Counted from the first letter of the stretch, positions 29,994 to 40,881 are shown. The stretch is 64,000 nt of DNA from Marinobacter sp. LA51 (GCF_030297175.1 NZ_AP028070.1:2666001-2730000); one strand, 5' to 3'. The notes: a model not told the origin generated them from the letters alone. Program-made: numbers and translations.

Positions 29994-31346
29994 TCAGGAT
30001 GCAGGAATTCGAATGGTCTGCCCTACCATAACACGGTCATCCCGCAAGCCGTTAAACTGCATAAGTTTGCTGACGGTGGTCTGGTTTCTTCGAGCCACGC
30101 CCGACAGCGTATCCCCGCGCTGAATCCGGTAGTGACTGACAGAACTGCCACCCTGGCGCTGCTGCTTCTCCCACGCCAGCAGAGTGCCCGGCGGTGGTGT
30201 CTTGCGAAAATAATCGTCGATGCCTTTCATGATCGCACTGGCCAGCCGGTTCCGATACCACTCGGTGGCAAGGTTCTTCTCTTCCGTGGGATTGGAGATA
30301 AAACCGGCCTCAACCAGAATCGACGGAATATCCGGGGATTTCAGTACCACGAAGGCAGCCTGCTCAACCCCGGACTTGTGCAGCTTGGCCACGCTCCCAA
30401 GCTTGCCCAGCACCGAACTGCCAACACCCAGGCTGGCGTTGATACTGGCCGTCATGGACAGATCCAGCAGCACCCCAGCAAGCATGTCATCCCGCCCATC
30501 CAGCGACACACCGCCAGTCAGGTCCGACCGATTTTCACTTTGCGCCAGCCAGCGAGCGGTTTCACTGGTAGCTCCGCGCTGGGAAAGCGCGAAAACCGAG
30601 GCACCTTTGGGTTGCGGCGTGCGGAAGGCATCGGCATGCATCGACACGAACAGATCAGCGTTGTATTTCCGAGCCAGCAAGGTTCGGTTGCGCAGGCCGA
30701 TGTAATAATCACCGGTTCGGGTCAGCTTGGCGGTATAGCCCGGCTTGTCATTGATCCGTTTGGCGAGGTTTTTCGCCATTTTCAGCACCACGTCTTTCTC
30801 ACGGGTGCCCCTGGGCCCGATGGCACCAGGATCCTCACCACCGTGACCGGCATCGATCACCACGATCACATCCCGCTTGCCGCCGGATTCCTGGGTCACT
30901 GTTGGCTTGCTCGCCTTTTCCAGTCGGCTGCCATCTTCGTCGATCAGATCAATCACCAGACGATGACCATACTGATCGTTGGGCTCCAGCTGGAAGCTCC
31001 GGGGTTTGATCTTGCTCTTGAGATCCAGAACCACTCGCAGGTCACTGCCATTGCGGGGTGCGCTGCGAATCCGGCGAATCGGGCTCCCGGAAAGATCCAG
31101 CTTGTCAAATTCCGCTTTCAGGGCGGTATTTTTCAAGTCAACGACCAGGCGCGACGGGTTCTCCAGTGAAAAAATGTTGTGTGCGACCTGACCTTCAGTA
31201 TCCAGCACCAGACGCGTGTGATCCGGCGCCGGCCACACCCGCACACCCTCTACCCGGGTAGCGGCCTGGGCAGTCAGGGACAGAGACAGTAACAAAACTG
31301 CCACCATGGCTGCCCAAACGCTCATTGTTGGCTTTATCTTACTCAT
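29994..31346 (-). CDS. amiB: N-acetylmuramoyl-L-alanine amidase (AMIN, Amidase_3, LysM)
   Basis: Periplasmic cell-separation amidase. A signal peptide (about residues 1-29) precedes an AMIN domain (about 30-125), the zinc-dependent Amidase_3 domain beginning [14 protein letters not shown], and a C-terminal LysM ([14 protein letters not shown] to the end). The ATG at 31346 has AGGA 8 bases upstream and gives 450 residues. The neighbourhood tsaE-amiB-mutL-miaA supports the symbol. Activity usually needs a LytM-type activator. Confidence 0.94.
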   Translation of the reverse strand: MSKIKPTMSVWAAMVAVLLLSLSLTAQAATRVEGVRVWPAPDHTRLVLDTEGQVAHNIFSLENPSRLVVDLKNTALKAEFDKLDLSGSPIRRIRSAPRNGSDLRVVLDLKSKIKPRSFQLEPNDQYGHRLVIDLIDEDGSRLEKASKPTVTQESGGKRDVIVVIDAGHGGEDPGAIGPRGTREKDVVLKMAKNLAKRINDKPGYTAKLTRTGDYYIGLRNRTLLARKYNADLFVSMHADAFRTPQPKGASVFALSQRGATSETARWLAQSENRSDLTGGVSLDGRDDMLAGVLLDLSMTASINASLGVGSSVLGKLGSVAKLHKSGVEQAAFVVLKSPDIPSILVEAGFISNPTEEKNLATEWYRNRLASAIMKGIDDYFRKTPPPGTLLAWEKQQRQGGSSVSHYRIQRGDTLSGVARRNQTTVSKLMQFNGLRDDRVMVGQTIRIPAS

Positions 31347-31385
31347 ACTGCTGTCCTGCTTAACAAACGACACGGCCCGAATACA

Positions 31386-31883
31386 TCAATGCCCGGGCCC
31401 GATCAGTTCCAATTGGTTCAACAGCGATGCACCCCGCTCCGAACCCGCCCGCAGCACGACCGAACGGCCATCATGCTCGCGTTCGAGGTGGATCTCGACA
31501 TCCGGCTCCGGCAACAGCCCCTTGCCACGCTCAGGCCACTCAATCAAACACAGGTACTGGCCCGAGAAGTAATCCCGGATGCCCATGTACTCCAATTCAT
31601 CCGGGTCGCCGACCCGATAAAGATCAAAGTGATACGCCGGCGGCTGCAAATCTTCATAGGGCTCCACCAGGGTATAGGTCGGGCTTTTCACCGCGCCCTG
31701 ATGCCCGAGCCCGCGCATGACCCCACGACTCAAGGTGGTCTTGCCCATGCCCAGATCACCGTCCAAGAAGACGATCAAGCCCTCACCGGAGGCAACAACG
31801 CAACGCGCCAGCTCCTGGCCCAGCTGCTCGGTCTCTGATTCGCCCTCCAGAAACAGGCGGCGCTCATTTCCAAAAATACTCAT
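31386..31883 (-). CDS. tsaE: tRNA threonylcarbamoyladenosine ATPase TsaE
   Basis: Small P-loop ATPase that cycles the TsaB-TsaD complex during t6A37 synthesis. The Walker A GDLGMGKTTLSRG, the SPTYTLVEPY motif and the FDLYR segment are diagnostic. The 165-residue length is normal. It overlaps the nnr gene stop by 4 bases, so translation is coupled. Confidence 0.96.
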   Translation of the reverse strand: MSIFGNERRLFLEGESETEQLGQELARCVVASGEGLIVFLDGDLGMGKTTLSRGVMRGLGHQGAVKSPTYTLVEPYEDLQPPAYHFDLYRVGDPDELEYMGIRDYFSGQYLCLIEWPERGKGLLPEPDVEIHLEREHDGRSVVLRAGSERGASLLNQLELIGPGH

Positions 31884-33439
31884 GACTCCTCCCGACCCTG
31901 TGAGCTGAGGGTTTCCGACTGGCGCAATACCGTGGGCAAGGCATCGATCACGTCTGTTGGAATCAACCCCATAAAACCTTTTTCCGCCGACGCCAGGTTG
32001 GCCGCAGCCAAGTGCACCGACGCCGCCAATACAGCCGCCTGCCGGGCATTATCCAGCTGGCCGTATAGCGCACCGATAATGCCGGCCAATACATCTCCCA
32101 TGCCACCGGTTGCCATTCCCGGGTTACTGCCGCTGACAATATCAACAGTTTCCCGGTCAGACGCAATCACTGTACCCGCACCCTTGAGTAAAACCGTGCC
32201 ACCGTACATCGACTGAAGCGTGCGCGCCGCCGCCATCCGGTCAGCCTCCACCTCCGGAACCAGGCAACCCAGCAAGCGAGCCGCCTCGCCCGGATGCGGC
32301 GTCAGAACCTGGTTCTCCGCCGGAACCGCCACCCGCGTTGACAGCAGGTTCAAAGCATCGGCATCGAGCACTCGGGGCTTGCCGCTATCGACAACTTGCT
32401 CCAGCATCTGCTGGGCCCAGGCGCCCTGCCCCATACCGGGGCCACACACCACCACCGTAGCCGCCTCCAGCAGGGGCGGCAGCTCAGAACCGTGAATAAG
32501 GCCGTGCACCATAATGGATGGGCAGCGCGCCAGGGCAGCGGTCACATGCTCCGGCCTTGTGGCCAGCGATACCAACCCGGCACCGGAGCGGGCCGCGGCC
32601 TCAGCCGCCATCAGGCCCGCACCACCAAAACCTCGCTCACCGGCCACCACCAGAACATGTCCGAAGCGCCCCTTGTGGGCATTGGCCGCTCTCTTGGACA
32701 ACCAAGCCATGGTCGAAGGCCAGTCAAGACGGCATGCCAGCGGCCTCTGCCCGCTCCGGCTGACGCCCGATTCCGTATCCAGTGCTTCGAACACTACGGT
32801 GCCGCACACAGCCGGCCCCTGTCCGGTGAACAGGCCGCTCTTCAGACCAATGAAGGTTACCGTCAGATCAGCCCGCACCGCATCGCCCTCGGTGGCACCG
32901 GTGGTTGCATTCAACCCGGAAGGCAGGTCGATTGCGAGAATAGGTGCCGACCCATGATTGCACTGGGCAATCAGGCCGGCGAAGGGCTCCCTTGGGGCAC
33001 CGGAAACCCCGGTACCCAACATGGCATCAACCAGCACGTCAGCCTCATTGAGCAGGGCTTCCCGTGTCTCGGCGGTCAAGGTTGCGACTTCTTGCACCTC
33101 GACCCCGTCAGCGACGGCCTTCCGCCAGGCTTTGCGGGCGTCACCGGTCAGTTTCTTGGTGGGCGCCACAGCAACACACTGGACGGCCATACCATGACGC
33201 GCCGCATCGGCGGCCACCAGATAGCCGTCTCCGCCGTTGTTGCCAGCGCCACACAGCACCAGAATCGACTCCGCCTGTGGCCACTGCCGGACCAGCCGCC
33301 GAAACGCCGAATGGGCCGCACGCTGCATCAAATCGAACCCGTCCACGCCCTGCTGGTCAATCACATAGCGGTCAATCTCCCGCACAGCATCGGCGGAAAA
33401 CAGCGTGTCTGGTAAACTGCCAACCTGGGACGGCGGCAT
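31880..33439 (-). CDS. nnr: Bifunctional NAD(P)HX epimerase / ADP-dependent dehydratase
   Basis: Repairs hydrated NADH/NADPH. The N-terminal NnrE epimerase part (about 1-215) carries VLCGAGNNGGDGYLVA and VDAMLGTGVSG. The C-terminal NnrD dehydratase part (about 235-510) carries GRFGHVLVVAGERGFGGAG, TPHPGEAARLL, LKGAGTVIA and GNPGMATGGMGDVLAG-like sequence (here GSNPGMATGGMGDVL). The 519-residue length fits the fused form. It heads the leftward tsaE-amiB-mutL series. Confidence 0.95.
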   Translation of the reverse strand: MPPSQVGSLPDTLFSADAVREIDRYVIDQQGVDGFDLMQRAAHSAFRRLVRQWPQAESILVLCGAGNNGGDGYLVAADAARHGMAVQCVAVAPTKKLTGDARKAWRKAVADGVEVQEVATLTAETREALLNEADVLVDAMLGTGVSGAPREPFAGLIAQCNHGSAPILAIDLPSGLNATTGATEGDAVRADLTVTFIGLKSGLFTGQGPAVCGTVVFEALDTESGVSRSGQRPLACRLDWPSTMAWLSKRAANAHKGRFGHVLVVAGERGFGGAGLMAAEAAARSGAGLVSLATRPEHVTAALARCPSIMVHGLIHGSELPPLLEAATVVVCGPGMGQGAWAQQMLEQVVDSGKPRVLDADALNLLSTRVAVPAENQVLTPHPGEAARLLGCLVPEVEADRMAAARTLQSMYGGTVLLKGAGTVIASDRETVDIVSGSNPGMATGGMGDVLAGIIGALYGQLDNARQAAVLAASVHLAAANLASAEKGFMGLIPTDVIDALPTVLRQSETLSSQGREES

Positions 33440-33588
33440 AAGCCTTTGCTCCCGTTACAGAAACCGGTTTAAGAAAATTGGCCAGATACCTGTAAAGCAT
33501 AGCAAAACGGGCAAAAAGGTCATAACTTAATCAAATTAAAGTTTGGCATTCTGATTTTCAATGAGTTGCCGACGTCGCAGCAGGCCCC

Positions 33589-34668
33589 ATGAGCGCAGCA
33601 TCTGACCAACCAAGTACCGCCGAGGATTTTTCCGACCTGGTCACCCGCATCCGGGGCTGGGCCCAGAAGCTCGGATTTGCCGATCTGGGCATCACCCTCC
33701 CCGACACTGGCGAACATGGCCAACACCTGCAGGACTGGCTGGCGCAAGGCTACCACGGCGAAATGGAGTACATGGGCTATCACGGCGACAAGCGCTACAC
33801 GCCCAGCTCGCTTGTGCCTGGCACAGCCCGGGTGATCTCGGTGCGCATGGACTACCTGCCCGCCCCGGACAGTCCGAAAGAAGCGCTTACTAACCGGGAA
33901 GGCGCCTATGTTACCCGCTACGCTCTTGGTCGCGACTATCACAAGCTGATCCGAAAGCGGCTGGCGACCCTGGCAAACTGGATCGACGAGGCTCTCAGCG
34001 GTTACGAGTATCGCGCCTTTGTGGACAGCGCCCCGGTGCTTGAGCGGGCACTTGCCCAGCGTGCGGGCCTGGGCTGGATCGGAAAAAACAACATGCTGAT
34101 TCACCCGAAAGCGGGCTCGTTTTTCTTTCTGGGCGAGATCTTCACCAGCGCACCACTGCCGGTGGATGCCCCGTTCGAAACCGACCATTGCGGCAGCTGT
34201 ACAGCCTGCCTCGACCTCTGCCCGACCGATGCCTTCGTAGACGCGCACCTGCTTGATGCCCGGCGCTGCATCAGCTACCTCACCATTGAATTGCGCGGCA
34301 GCATTCCGGAAGAACTGAGACCGTTAATGGGTAACCGGGTTTTCGGCTGCGATGATTGCCAGCTGGTCTGTCCGTGGCAGAAATTCAGCAAACCGACCGG
34401 GGAGGATGACTTCCAGCCCCGACACGGTCTGGACAACAGCTCCCTGGCCGAGTTGTTTCTGTGGACTGAAGAGCAGTTCCTGAAACGGACCGAAGGATCC
34501 GCTATCCGTCGGACAGGGTATCGGGGCTGGCTTCGGAACCTGGCCGTTGGGCTTGGCAATGCGCCCTCAACCATTCCGGTCATTGAGGCTTTGAAACAGC
34601 GCGCGGACCATCCGGATGACATGGTCCGCGAGCACGTGCAGTGGGCCTTGAAGCAGCACGGCCTATAA
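33589..34668 (+). CDS. queG: Epoxyqueuosine reductase
   Basis: Cobalamin and 4Fe-4S enzyme that removes the epoxide in the last step of queuosine synthesis. The first cluster motif is C-x2-C-x2-C-x3-C at residues 201-211 ([11 protein letters not shown]); the second is near [10 protein letters not shown]. The early segment [13 protein letters not shown] is typical. The 359-residue length is normal. The gene is divergent from nnr, and its stop overlaps the orn stop by 6 bases. Confidence 0.95.
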   Translation: MSAASDQPSTAEDFSDLVTRIRGWAQKLGFADLGITLPDTGEHGQHLQDWLAQGYHGEMEYMGYHGDKRYTPSSLVPGTARVISVRMDYLPAPDSPKEALTNREGAYVTRYALGRDYHKLIRKRLATLANWIDEALSGYEYRAFVDSAPVLERALAQRAGLGWIGKNNMLIHPKAGSFFFLGEIFTSAPLPVDAPFETDHCGSCTACLDLCPTDAFVDAHLLDARRCISYLTIELRGSIPEELRPLMGNRVFGCDDCQLVCPWQKFSKPTGEDDFQPRHGLDNSSLAELFLWTEEQFLKRTEGSAIRRTGYRGWLRNLAVGLGNAPSTIPVIEALKQRADHPDDMVREHVQWALKQHGL

Positions 34669-35205
34669 CTTGAAAAAAGTGTCCCGATAGTGCTGTAGCT
34701 CGCTGATGGAGTCGCGGATATCGTCCAGGGCCAGATGGCTGCCCTGTTTCTTCACGCCCGCCAACACATCAGGCCGCCAGCGTCGCGCCAGCTCCTTGAC
34801 GGTAGATACATCCAGATTGCGGTAGTGGAAAAACTCTTCCAGACGGGGCATGTACTTCACCAGAAAGCGGCGATCCTGGCCGATACTGTTACCACACAAG
34901 GGTGACTTGCCCGCTTCGAGGTGTTGCTGCAGAAATTCCAGCGTTTGCTGCTCGGCCTGGGCCTCGTCAATAGTACTTTCCTTGACGCGTTTGGTCAGGC
35001 CACTGGCACCGTGGGTGTTGGTGCACCATTCGTCCATCGAATCCAACAGACTGTCGGGCTGATGCACGGCAATGACCGGACCTTCTGCCACAACATTCAG
35101 CTCCGAATCGGTGATGATGGTGGCCATTTCGATGATCCGTTCCTTTTCCGGATCCAGGCCGGTCATTTCCAGATCAATCCAAACTAAGCGATCGCCTTCT
35201 GCCAT
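34663..35205 (-). CDS. orn: Oligoribonuclease
   Basis: DEDDh 3'-5' exonuclease that degrades dinucleotides, including pGpG from c-di-GMP turnover. The first catalytic residues Asp11 and Glu13 lie in [22 protein letters not shown] carries the next Asp, and [10 protein letters not shown] ends the motif set. The 180-residue length is normal. Its presence matters here because the window also holds an EAL enzyme that makes pGpG. Confidence 0.97.
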   Translation of the reverse strand: MAEGDRLVWIDLEMTGLDPEKERIIEMATIITDSELNVVAEGPVIAVHQPDSLLDSMDEWCTNTHGASGLTKRVKESTIDEAQAEQQTLEFLQQHLEAGKSPLCGNSIGQDRRFLVKYMPRLEEFFHYRNLDVSTVKELARRWRPDVLAGVKKQGSHLALDDIRDSISELQHYRDTFFKL

Positions 35206-35322
35206 TATCAGTTCCTAACGTTCAGTGTCTTGGTGGTGGAGTTGGGACATCCCCTGTGTATTGTGGCCGATTAACGTATGATGTAACACCTCACTCCACC
35301 GATTACTGGCAACTGATCCTTA

Positions 35323-36378
35323 ATGGCAAAACGGCGACTGAACAAGCAGCAGCAATTCCGAATCAAAAAAGTCCAGGAGGAGCGCGCTGCGCGCGCCGCA
35401 CGGAAGGAGAAAGCGGTTCAGGAACAAGCCGATGCCGGCGAGCTGGGCCAGGAACAGGAAGGGCTGATCATCGCCCACTATGGCCAACAGCTGGATGTCG
35501 AGGGCCTGGAAGGCGAACACACGAGCAAGGTAATTCGCTGCTTCGTACGCGCCAACATCGACAGCCTGGTCACCGGTGACAAGGTTATCTGGCGGCCTGG
35601 GCGCAACGAATCCGGGGTCATCGTTGCCCGCTGTGAGCGCCAGAATCTGCTCCAACGTCCCGACAATTTCGGCGCCCTGAAGCCAGTTGCCGCCAATATT
35701 GATCACATCATTCTGGTACTGGCCTCCGAGCCCGAACCCCATGACAACCTGATCGACCGGTATCTGGTGGCCTCTGAAATCACCGACATTCCGGCGGTCA
35801 TCCTGCTCAACAAGACCGACCTCATCACTGACCGCAACCGCGAGCACATCGATGCGCTGCTGGCGCGCTATGAGGCCTTGGGCTATGAGGTCGTTCGCAC
35901 CTCGGCGGCGGAATCCGGCGATCGGCCGGCGCCGGAAGTTGAGGCACTGGTTAAAAACCAGACCAGCGTGTTCGTGGGTCAATCGGGGGTTGGTAAGTCA
36001 TCGATTATCCAGACCCTGATTCCGGACGAAGCCATCCGGGTTGGCGCAGTGTCCGAGAGCACCGGCAAGGGCGTACACACCACCACCACCGCCCGGCTGT
36101 TCCATTTGCCCATTGGCGGTGACCTGATTGACTCTCCGGGCATTCGGGAGTTCGGCCTTTGGCACATGACACCACAGGAGATCGAGTACGGGTTTCGTGA
36201 GATTCGGGATGAGATGGGTCACTGCAAGTTCCGGAACTGCCGCCACATGGGCGACCCCGGATGCGCGATCGACGCCGCGGCAGAAGCGGGCCGAATCAGC
36301 CCGGAACGCCGGAGAAGCTTTCACCGCATTCTGCTGGATATGGCAGAGCAACAGGCCCGGGGCCTCAAACTGGACTGA
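35323..36378 (+). CDS. rsgA: Small-subunit biogenesis GTPase RsgA
   Basis: Circularly permuted GTPase that releases RbfA and checks 30S maturation. A basic N-terminal tail is followed by an OB fold, then G4 NKTD before G1 GQSGVGKSS and G3 DSPGIREF. The C-terminal zinc knuckle CKFRNCRHMGDPGC is complete. The 351-residue length is normal. Divergent from orn, as in many gammaproteobacteria. Confidence 0.96.
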   Translation: MAKRRLNKQQQFRIKKVQEERAARAARKEKAVQEQADAGELGQEQEGLIIAHYGQQLDVEGLEGEHTSKVIRCFVRANIDSLVTGDKVIWRPGRNESGVIVARCERQNLLQRPDNFGALKPVAANIDHIILVLASEPEPHDNLIDRYLVASEITDIPAVILLNKTDLITDRNREHIDALLARYEALGYEVVRTSAAESGDRPAPEVEALVKNQTSVFVGQSGVGKSSIIQTLIPDEAIRVGAVSESTGKGVHTTTTARLFHLPIGGDLIDSPGIREFGLWHMTPQEIEYGFREIRDEMGHCKFRNCRHMGDPGCAIDAAAEAGRISPERRRSFHRILLDMAEQQARGLKLD

Positions 36379-36396
36379 ACCAGACGGCTGCTCGCC

Positions 36397-37356
36397 TTAC
36401 CAGTTCAGTTCGCCGGGTTCGGGCTCAGGCTTTTCTTCCAGCCATTCGCCACCCTCCAGCCGGTCCATGGCCGCCTGCTTTTCTTCCGCAGACGGCTTGG
36501 TGAGATCGATTAAGGGCTCGTCACCCTGGCCGGCGCTGTCCTGAATGCCCTGGGCCGTGCGCTTGTTCAGCACGATGATCGAGATCCGGCGGTTGACCGG
36601 TGCGGTCGGATCACTCTCTTCAAACAATACCGAATCACTCAACCCCACCACCCGGCCAATCTGATTTTCACCAACGCCACCGGCGACCAGTGCCCGGCGA
36701 GCGGTGTTGGCGCGGTCTGCCGACAGCTCCCAGTTGGTATAACCAGGCCTCCCATTGAAGGGCGTAGCATCGGTGTGCCCGGTCAGGCTGAGCTTGTTGT
36801 CCACTGAGCCAAGGGTCTTGGCAAGCTCAAACAGGATGTCCTGGGAATAGTACTTCAGCTCGGCACGACCACTGTCGAACATGGGCCGGCCAGAACGATC
36901 GACGATCTGAATACGCAAGCCCTCATCGGTGATGTCGATCAGCAACTGATCCTTGAACTCCTGAAGCGTCTGATTCTGCTCGATACGATCCTTCAGCTCC
37001 TGAAACAGCTCCTCCATGCGACGCTGCTCAAGAGTCTCGGACAACTGATCCACCACCTCATCCTTGATCTGAATCTGACTGGACGCCTCGTCCGGACTAG
37101 CCTCGTTAACGACTGACGCACTGCCACCGAGATCCACAGGATTGGGCGAACCACCATCGGTAAAACCGACCGGGTCCCGAAAATAGCCCTCGACCGCCTT
37201 GATCTGCTCCGGTGACGCCGTAGCCGTCAGCCAGAGCACCAGGAAAAACGCCATCATGGCGGTGGCAAAATCGGCAAACGCCACCTTCCAGGAGCCACCG
37301 TGGTGACCGCCGGCGACGACCTTCTTTCGCTTGATGATGATCGGTTGTTCGTCCAC
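36397..37356 (-). CDS. motB: Flagellar stator protein MotB
   Basis: Peptidoglycan-anchoring half of the flagellar stator. One membrane helix (about residues 24-50) carries the essential proton-channel Asp29 in FADFATAMMAFF. The C-terminal OmpA-like domain (about 150-270) includes LTGHTDATPF. The start is a GTG at 37356 with GGAG upstream. The C-terminal tail is acidic and Pro-rich, ending near EPGELNW. It lies 32 bases after motA. Confidence 0.95.
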   Translation of the reverse strand: MDEQPIIIKRKKVVAGGHHGGSWKVAFADFATAMMAFFLVLWLTATASPEQIKAVEGYFRDPVGFTDGGSPNPVDLGGSASVVNEASPDEASSQIQIKDEVVDQLSETLEQRRMEELFQELKDRIEQNQTLQEFKDQLLIDITDEGLRIQIVDRSGRPMFDSGRAELKYYSQDILFELAKTLGSVDNKLSLTGHTDATPFNGRPGYTNWELSADRANTARRALVAGGVGENQIGRVVGLSDSVLFEESDPTAPVNRRISIIVLNKRTAQGIQDSAGQGDEPLIDLTKPSAEEKQAAMDRLEGGEWLEEKPEPEPGELNW

Positions 37357-37388
37357 GCCTCAGCTCCGGATCAGAATGTGGCTATGGG

Positions 37389-38240
37389 TCACTTGGACCT
37401 AACGTGATCGTTCAATTCCTGGAACCCGGGCCGCTTGTCGGTGGGCAAGGCCTTACGACCAAACTCGATCGCCATCTGCGGCGCCTGGCCCGAAAGGGTG
37501 GCCACAATGGAGGATTTTACGCAGTTGTAGGCCTTCAGTTCGTACTTGGCAGAATGCTCCATGGCAATGGAGAGCGGGCCGACAAACCCGTACCCCATGA
37601 AGATGCCCAGAAACGTACCAACCAGGGCTGCGGCGACACTCAAGCCGATACGCTCAGGCCCCTCGGACAGGAAGTTCATGGTGATAACGATACCCAGCAC
37701 CGCAGCCACGATCCCCAGGCCCGGCAAGGCATCAGCAGTCTTATTGACTGCATGGGAGGGCTCCTCCAGCTCGTGCTGACGACTATCGATCTCATTCTCC
37801 ATCATGCCTTCCAACTCATGAGTCGCCATGTTGCCGGAACTGATGATGCGGAGATAATCGGTGATAAACGCGAGCAACTCCTCGGACTTCATGATCGCCG
37901 GGTACCGGCTGAAGATCTGACTCGCTTCGGGATTGTCGATGTCTTCCTCAATTGCCATGACACCCTGTTTGCGAGACTTATCAAAAATCTCGTACATCAG
38001 GCTCAACAGATCCATGTAATAGGACTTGTTGTACGGCGATCCGGTCAACTGACGCAGAATGCCGTGGAAAACCTCCTTGACGGTGTGCAAGGGGTTGGCG
38101 ATTACGAACGAACCCAGCGCGGCGCCGAAGATAATCAGCACTTCCGTGGGCTGCCAGAGCACTGCCAGATTGCCGCCATGCAGAACGTAACCGCCCAGCA
38201 CACTCGCGAGGACAACCACTGCACCAATGATCAATAACAT
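37389..38240 (-). CDS. motA: Flagellar stator protein MotA
   Basis: Four-helix stator channel subunit. N-terminal membrane helices (about 1-25 and 28-45), the large cytoplasmic loop with charged residues and FSRYPAIM, and the C-terminal helix pair near ALPGLGIVAAVLGIVITM and ALVGTFLGIFMGYGFVGPL are characteristic. The 283-residue length is normal and matches the proton-driven MotA type. It is first in the motA-motB operon, divergent from psd. Confidence 0.96.
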   Translation of the reverse strand: MLLIIGAVVVLASVLGGYVLHGGNLAVLWQPTEVLIIFGAALGSFVIANPLHTVKEVFHGILRQLTGSPYNKSYYMDLLSLMYEIFDKSRKQGVMAIEEDIDNPEASQIFSRYPAIMKSEELLAFITDYLRIISSGNMATHELEGMMENEIDSRQHELEEPSHAVNKTADALPGLGIVAAVLGIVITMNFLSEGPERIGLSVAAALVGTFLGIFMGYGFVGPLSIAMEHSAKYELKAYNCVKSSIVATLSGQAPQMAIEFGRKALPTDKRPGFQELNDHVRSK

Positions 38241-38415
38241 GGGAAGAATGTACGCCTTGGTTTTTGGTTATCGGCGGACGCTGTGGCATCCGCGCCGTTT
38301 TGGGCTCCGATCATAGCAAGGCTTAACGCTGCCCGAGAAGCCAGGAAACAATTTCTATACAGAGGCCAGACTTTGGTAGAATGCGCGCCTTTGCGCTCAA
38401 AGGGTTACTTTTTCA

Positions 38416-39270
38416 ATGCTAAGCAAGCTGCTTGTCCTGAGTCAGTACGTTACACCCCAACTCACGGTGTCCCGCCTCGCGGGCCGCCTGGCAGATAACG
38501 ATAGTACCCCCGCGCTAAAGAACCGCGTCATTAAATGGTTTATCGGCCGCTATGGCGTAAACATGAGCGAGGCGGCCGAGTCCGATCCCACCGCCTACCC
38601 CAGTTTCAATGCGTTTTTCACCCGGGAACTCAAGCCCGGCCTGCGCCCCCTTGCCGAAGGCGAGAAAACGCTAGTCAGCCCGGTCGATGGTGCCATCAGC
38701 CAGTTGGGCCAGGTGAGCAATGACCGAGTATTCCAGGCGAAAGGACAGTCCTTCAGCCTGACCGAGCTGCTCGGCGGCGATCCGCAGTGGGCCGACACCT
38801 TTGCGGATGGTGAATTTTCAACTATCTACCTTTCGCCCAAGGACTATCACCGGATTCACATGCCACTGGCGGGCACTTTGCGTGAGATGGTGTACATTCC
38901 GGGCAAGCTTTTCTCAGTCAACCCGGTCACCGCTGAGAACGTTCCCAACCTGTTCGCCCGCAACGAACGGGTGGCCTGTATATTCGACACCGAAGCCGGG
39001 CCCATGGCTCTGGTATTGGTCGGCGCCATGATCGTCGGCAGCGTTGAGACTGTGTGGTCTGGCGTGGTAGCACCGGGCAATGGCGAGGTCACAACCACCC
39101 GCTACGAAGGCGATGAGGCACGGGCATTCGCCAAGGGCGAGGAAATGGGACGTTTCCGGCTGGGCTCCACCGTGGTCATGGTTATGCCCAAGGGTGCAGC
39201 AACCTGGAACGAAGATCAGGTTGCCGGCAAAACAGTGCGCATGGGCGAGGCCTTCGGCACTCTGGCTTAA
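38416..39270 (+). CDS. psd: Phosphatidylserine decarboxylase proenzyme
   Basis: Makes phosphatidylethanolamine at the inner membrane. Self-cleavage between Gly250 and Ser251 in the LGST motif would create the pyruvoyl prosthetic group. Earlier motifs include SFNAFFTRELKPG, SPVDGAIS with the catalytic Asp and YHRIHMPLAG with the His. The 284-residue length is normal. It is convergent with epmA, 14 bases apart, with no visible terminator. Confidence 0.96.
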   Translation: MLSKLLVLSQYVTPQLTVSRLAGRLADNDSTPALKNRVIKWFIGRYGVNMSEAAESDPTAYPSFNAFFTRELKPGLRPLAEGEKTLVSPVDGAISQLGQVSNDRVFQAKGQSFSLTELLGGDPQWADTFADGEFSTIYLSPKDYHRIHMPLAGTLREMVYIPGKLFSVNPVTAENVPNLFARNERVACIFDTEAGPMALVLVGAMIVGSVETVWSGVVAPGNGEVTTTRYEGDEARAFAKGEEMGRFRLGSTVVMVMPKGAATWNEDQVAGKTVRMGEAFGTLA

Positions 39271-39284
39271 GTGAGGCTAACGGC

Positions 39285-40253
39285 TTAGGCGCGCTCGAAG
39301 GGAAAGGCCAGCACCTCGGCGATATCCCGGGTGCCCAGCTTGAGCATCAGCAAGCGATCCAGCCCGAGCGCCACCCCGGCGCAATCGGGCAATCCGGTCT
39401 CGACAGCATCAAGGAACGCCTCATCCAGCGCCATGTCGGGCTTGCCCGACTGCTGCCGGAGCCGATTATCGGCCTCAAAGCGCCGGCGCTGTTCGCTGGC
39501 ATCAACCAATTCCCAGTAGCCGTTGCACAATTCCAGACCATCGACATACAGCTCAAAGCGATGCGCCACCGGATGACCATCCACCACTGAGACGCGCGCC
39601 AGGGCCGCCTGGGAAGCGGGATAGCCGACGATGAATTCCGGAGAATCCCGGCCAAGATTCGGCTCTACCGAAAAGCTCATCAGCAGGTCCAGGCACCCGT
39701 CCCGATCCAATTCCGCGATCTGATCCGGCTCCAGCCATTGCTCACAGCATCGGCGCAAATCCTCATCGCTGATTTCAAACGGATCCACTTTTGCCCAGGC
39801 CAGCATTGCATCCCGGTAGGACACCTGCACCGGCCGGGCACAATCCAGCCAGCCACATACCAGGTCTGCCACGTCGGCCATCAGTGCTGTGTCGTCGTAG
39901 CCGACCCGATACCACTCCAGCATGGAGAACTCGGGGTTATGCCGACGGCCGCGCTCGCCATTACGGAACACCTTGGAAACCTGATAGATCGAACCGGATC
40001 CAGCTGCGAGCAGACGCTTCATGTGGTATTCGGGAGAGGTCTGGAGCCAACCTCCCTCGCGCCCTGCCGCGGACACGTCGGCCGCGACGCCATCAAGGTT
40101 CACGTCGGTCACGCCGTGCTGGGCCAGCACTGGCGTTTCCACCTCCAGAACCTCCCGTTCAGCAAAAAAGCCGCGCGCAAACGCCAATTGTTGTGCACGG
40201 CTTTTTAGAGCTGCCGGCGAGGCAGAAGGCCGCCAGGCAGATTCTTCAGTCAT
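39285..40253 (-). CDS. epmA: EF-P lysine lysyltransferase
   Basis: Truncated class II LysRS-like enzyme (PoxA/GenX) that attaches beta-lysine to EF-P Lys34. Motif 2 is YQVSKVFRNGERGRRHNPEFSMLEWYR, and motif 3 is GVALGLDRLLMLKLG. The anticodon-binding domain is absent, as expected. The ATG at 40253 gives 322 residues; the open frame to 40292 overlaps the efp stop region. It follows efp by 7 bases in the same operon. Confidence 0.95.
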   Translation of the reverse strand: MTEESAWRPSASPAALKSRAQQLAFARGFFAEREVLEVETPVLAQHGVTDVNLDGVAADVSAAGREGGWLQTSPEYHMKRLLAAGSGSIYQVSKVFRNGERGRRHNPEFSMLEWYRVGYDDTALMADVADLVCGWLDCARPVQVSYRDAMLAWAKVDPFEISDEDLRRCCEQWLEPDQIAELDRDGCLDLLMSFSVEPNLGRDSPEFIVGYPASQAALARVSVVDGHPVAHRFELYVDGLELCNGYWELVDASEQRRRFEADNRLRQQSGKPDMALDEAFLDAVETGLPDCAGVALGLDRLLMLKLGTRDIAEVLAFPFERA

Positions 40254-40260
40254 TCCGGAC

Positions 40261-40836
40261 TCAGCCGCCTTTGACGCGGCTAACGTAGTCACCCGACCGG
40301 GTGTCGACCTTCAGCACTTCGCCGATGGTGATGAACAGCGGAACGTTGACCACCGCACCGGTCGACAGGGTAGCGGGCTTGGAGCCGCCCTGAGCGGTGT
40401 CACCTTTCATGCCCGGGTCGGTGTCGACCACTTCCAGCTCGACAAAGTTCGGCGGCGTAACCGTCAACGGCGCGCCGTTGTACAAGGTAACCGTATACAC
40501 GTCCTGTTCTTTCAGCCACTTCACGGTATCACCGACCGCCTTGGCGTCTGCCGGGTACTGCTCGAAGGAGCCATCGGTCAGCATGAAGTGCCAGAATTCA
40601 CCATCGGTGTAGAGGTACTCCATGTCCTGATCGATCACGTCAGCGGCTTCGAGGCTCTCACCCGACTTGAACGTGCGATCCCAGACCCGGTTGGTCATAA
40701 GATTCCGCAGTCTTACGCGGTTAAAGGCCTGACCTTTCCCCGGCTTGACGAACTCGTTTTCAAGCATGATACAAGGGTCGCCATCGAGCAAAACCTTAAG
40801 ACCGCCGCGGAATTCGTTGGTAGAATATGAAGCCAT
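40261..40836 (-). CDS. efp: Elongation factor P
   Basis: Relieves ribosome stalling at polyproline. The 191-residue protein begins [12 protein letters not shown]; the modified lysine is Lys34 in KPGKGQAF. The C-terminal domains hold [17 protein letters not shown] and [11 protein letters not shown]. The start was set at the ATG at 40836, supported by AGGTGA upstream and by the family start; the frame itself runs on upstream, antisense to epmB. efp and epmA form one unit, with epmB divergent 45 bases away. Confidence 0.97.
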   Translation of the reverse strand: MASYSTNEFRGGLKVLLDGDPCIMLENEFVKPGKGQAFNRVRLRNLMTNRVWDRTFKSGESLEAADVIDQDMEYLYTDGEFWHFMLTDGSFEQYPADAKAVGDTVKWLKEQDVYTVTLYNGAPLTVTPPNFVELEVVDTDPGMKGDTAQGGSKPATLSTGAVVNVPLFITIGEVLKVDTRSGDYVSRVKGG

Positions 40837-40881
40837 GAAATGTTCACCTGACAAAATGCAGTTAAAAATTCGAAGGTCGCT

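Noticed and set aside
32396..33415. 339-residue plus-strand frame inside the nnr gene
   Set aside because: Antisense to a complete NnrE-NnrD fusion, no start signal and no family resemblance.
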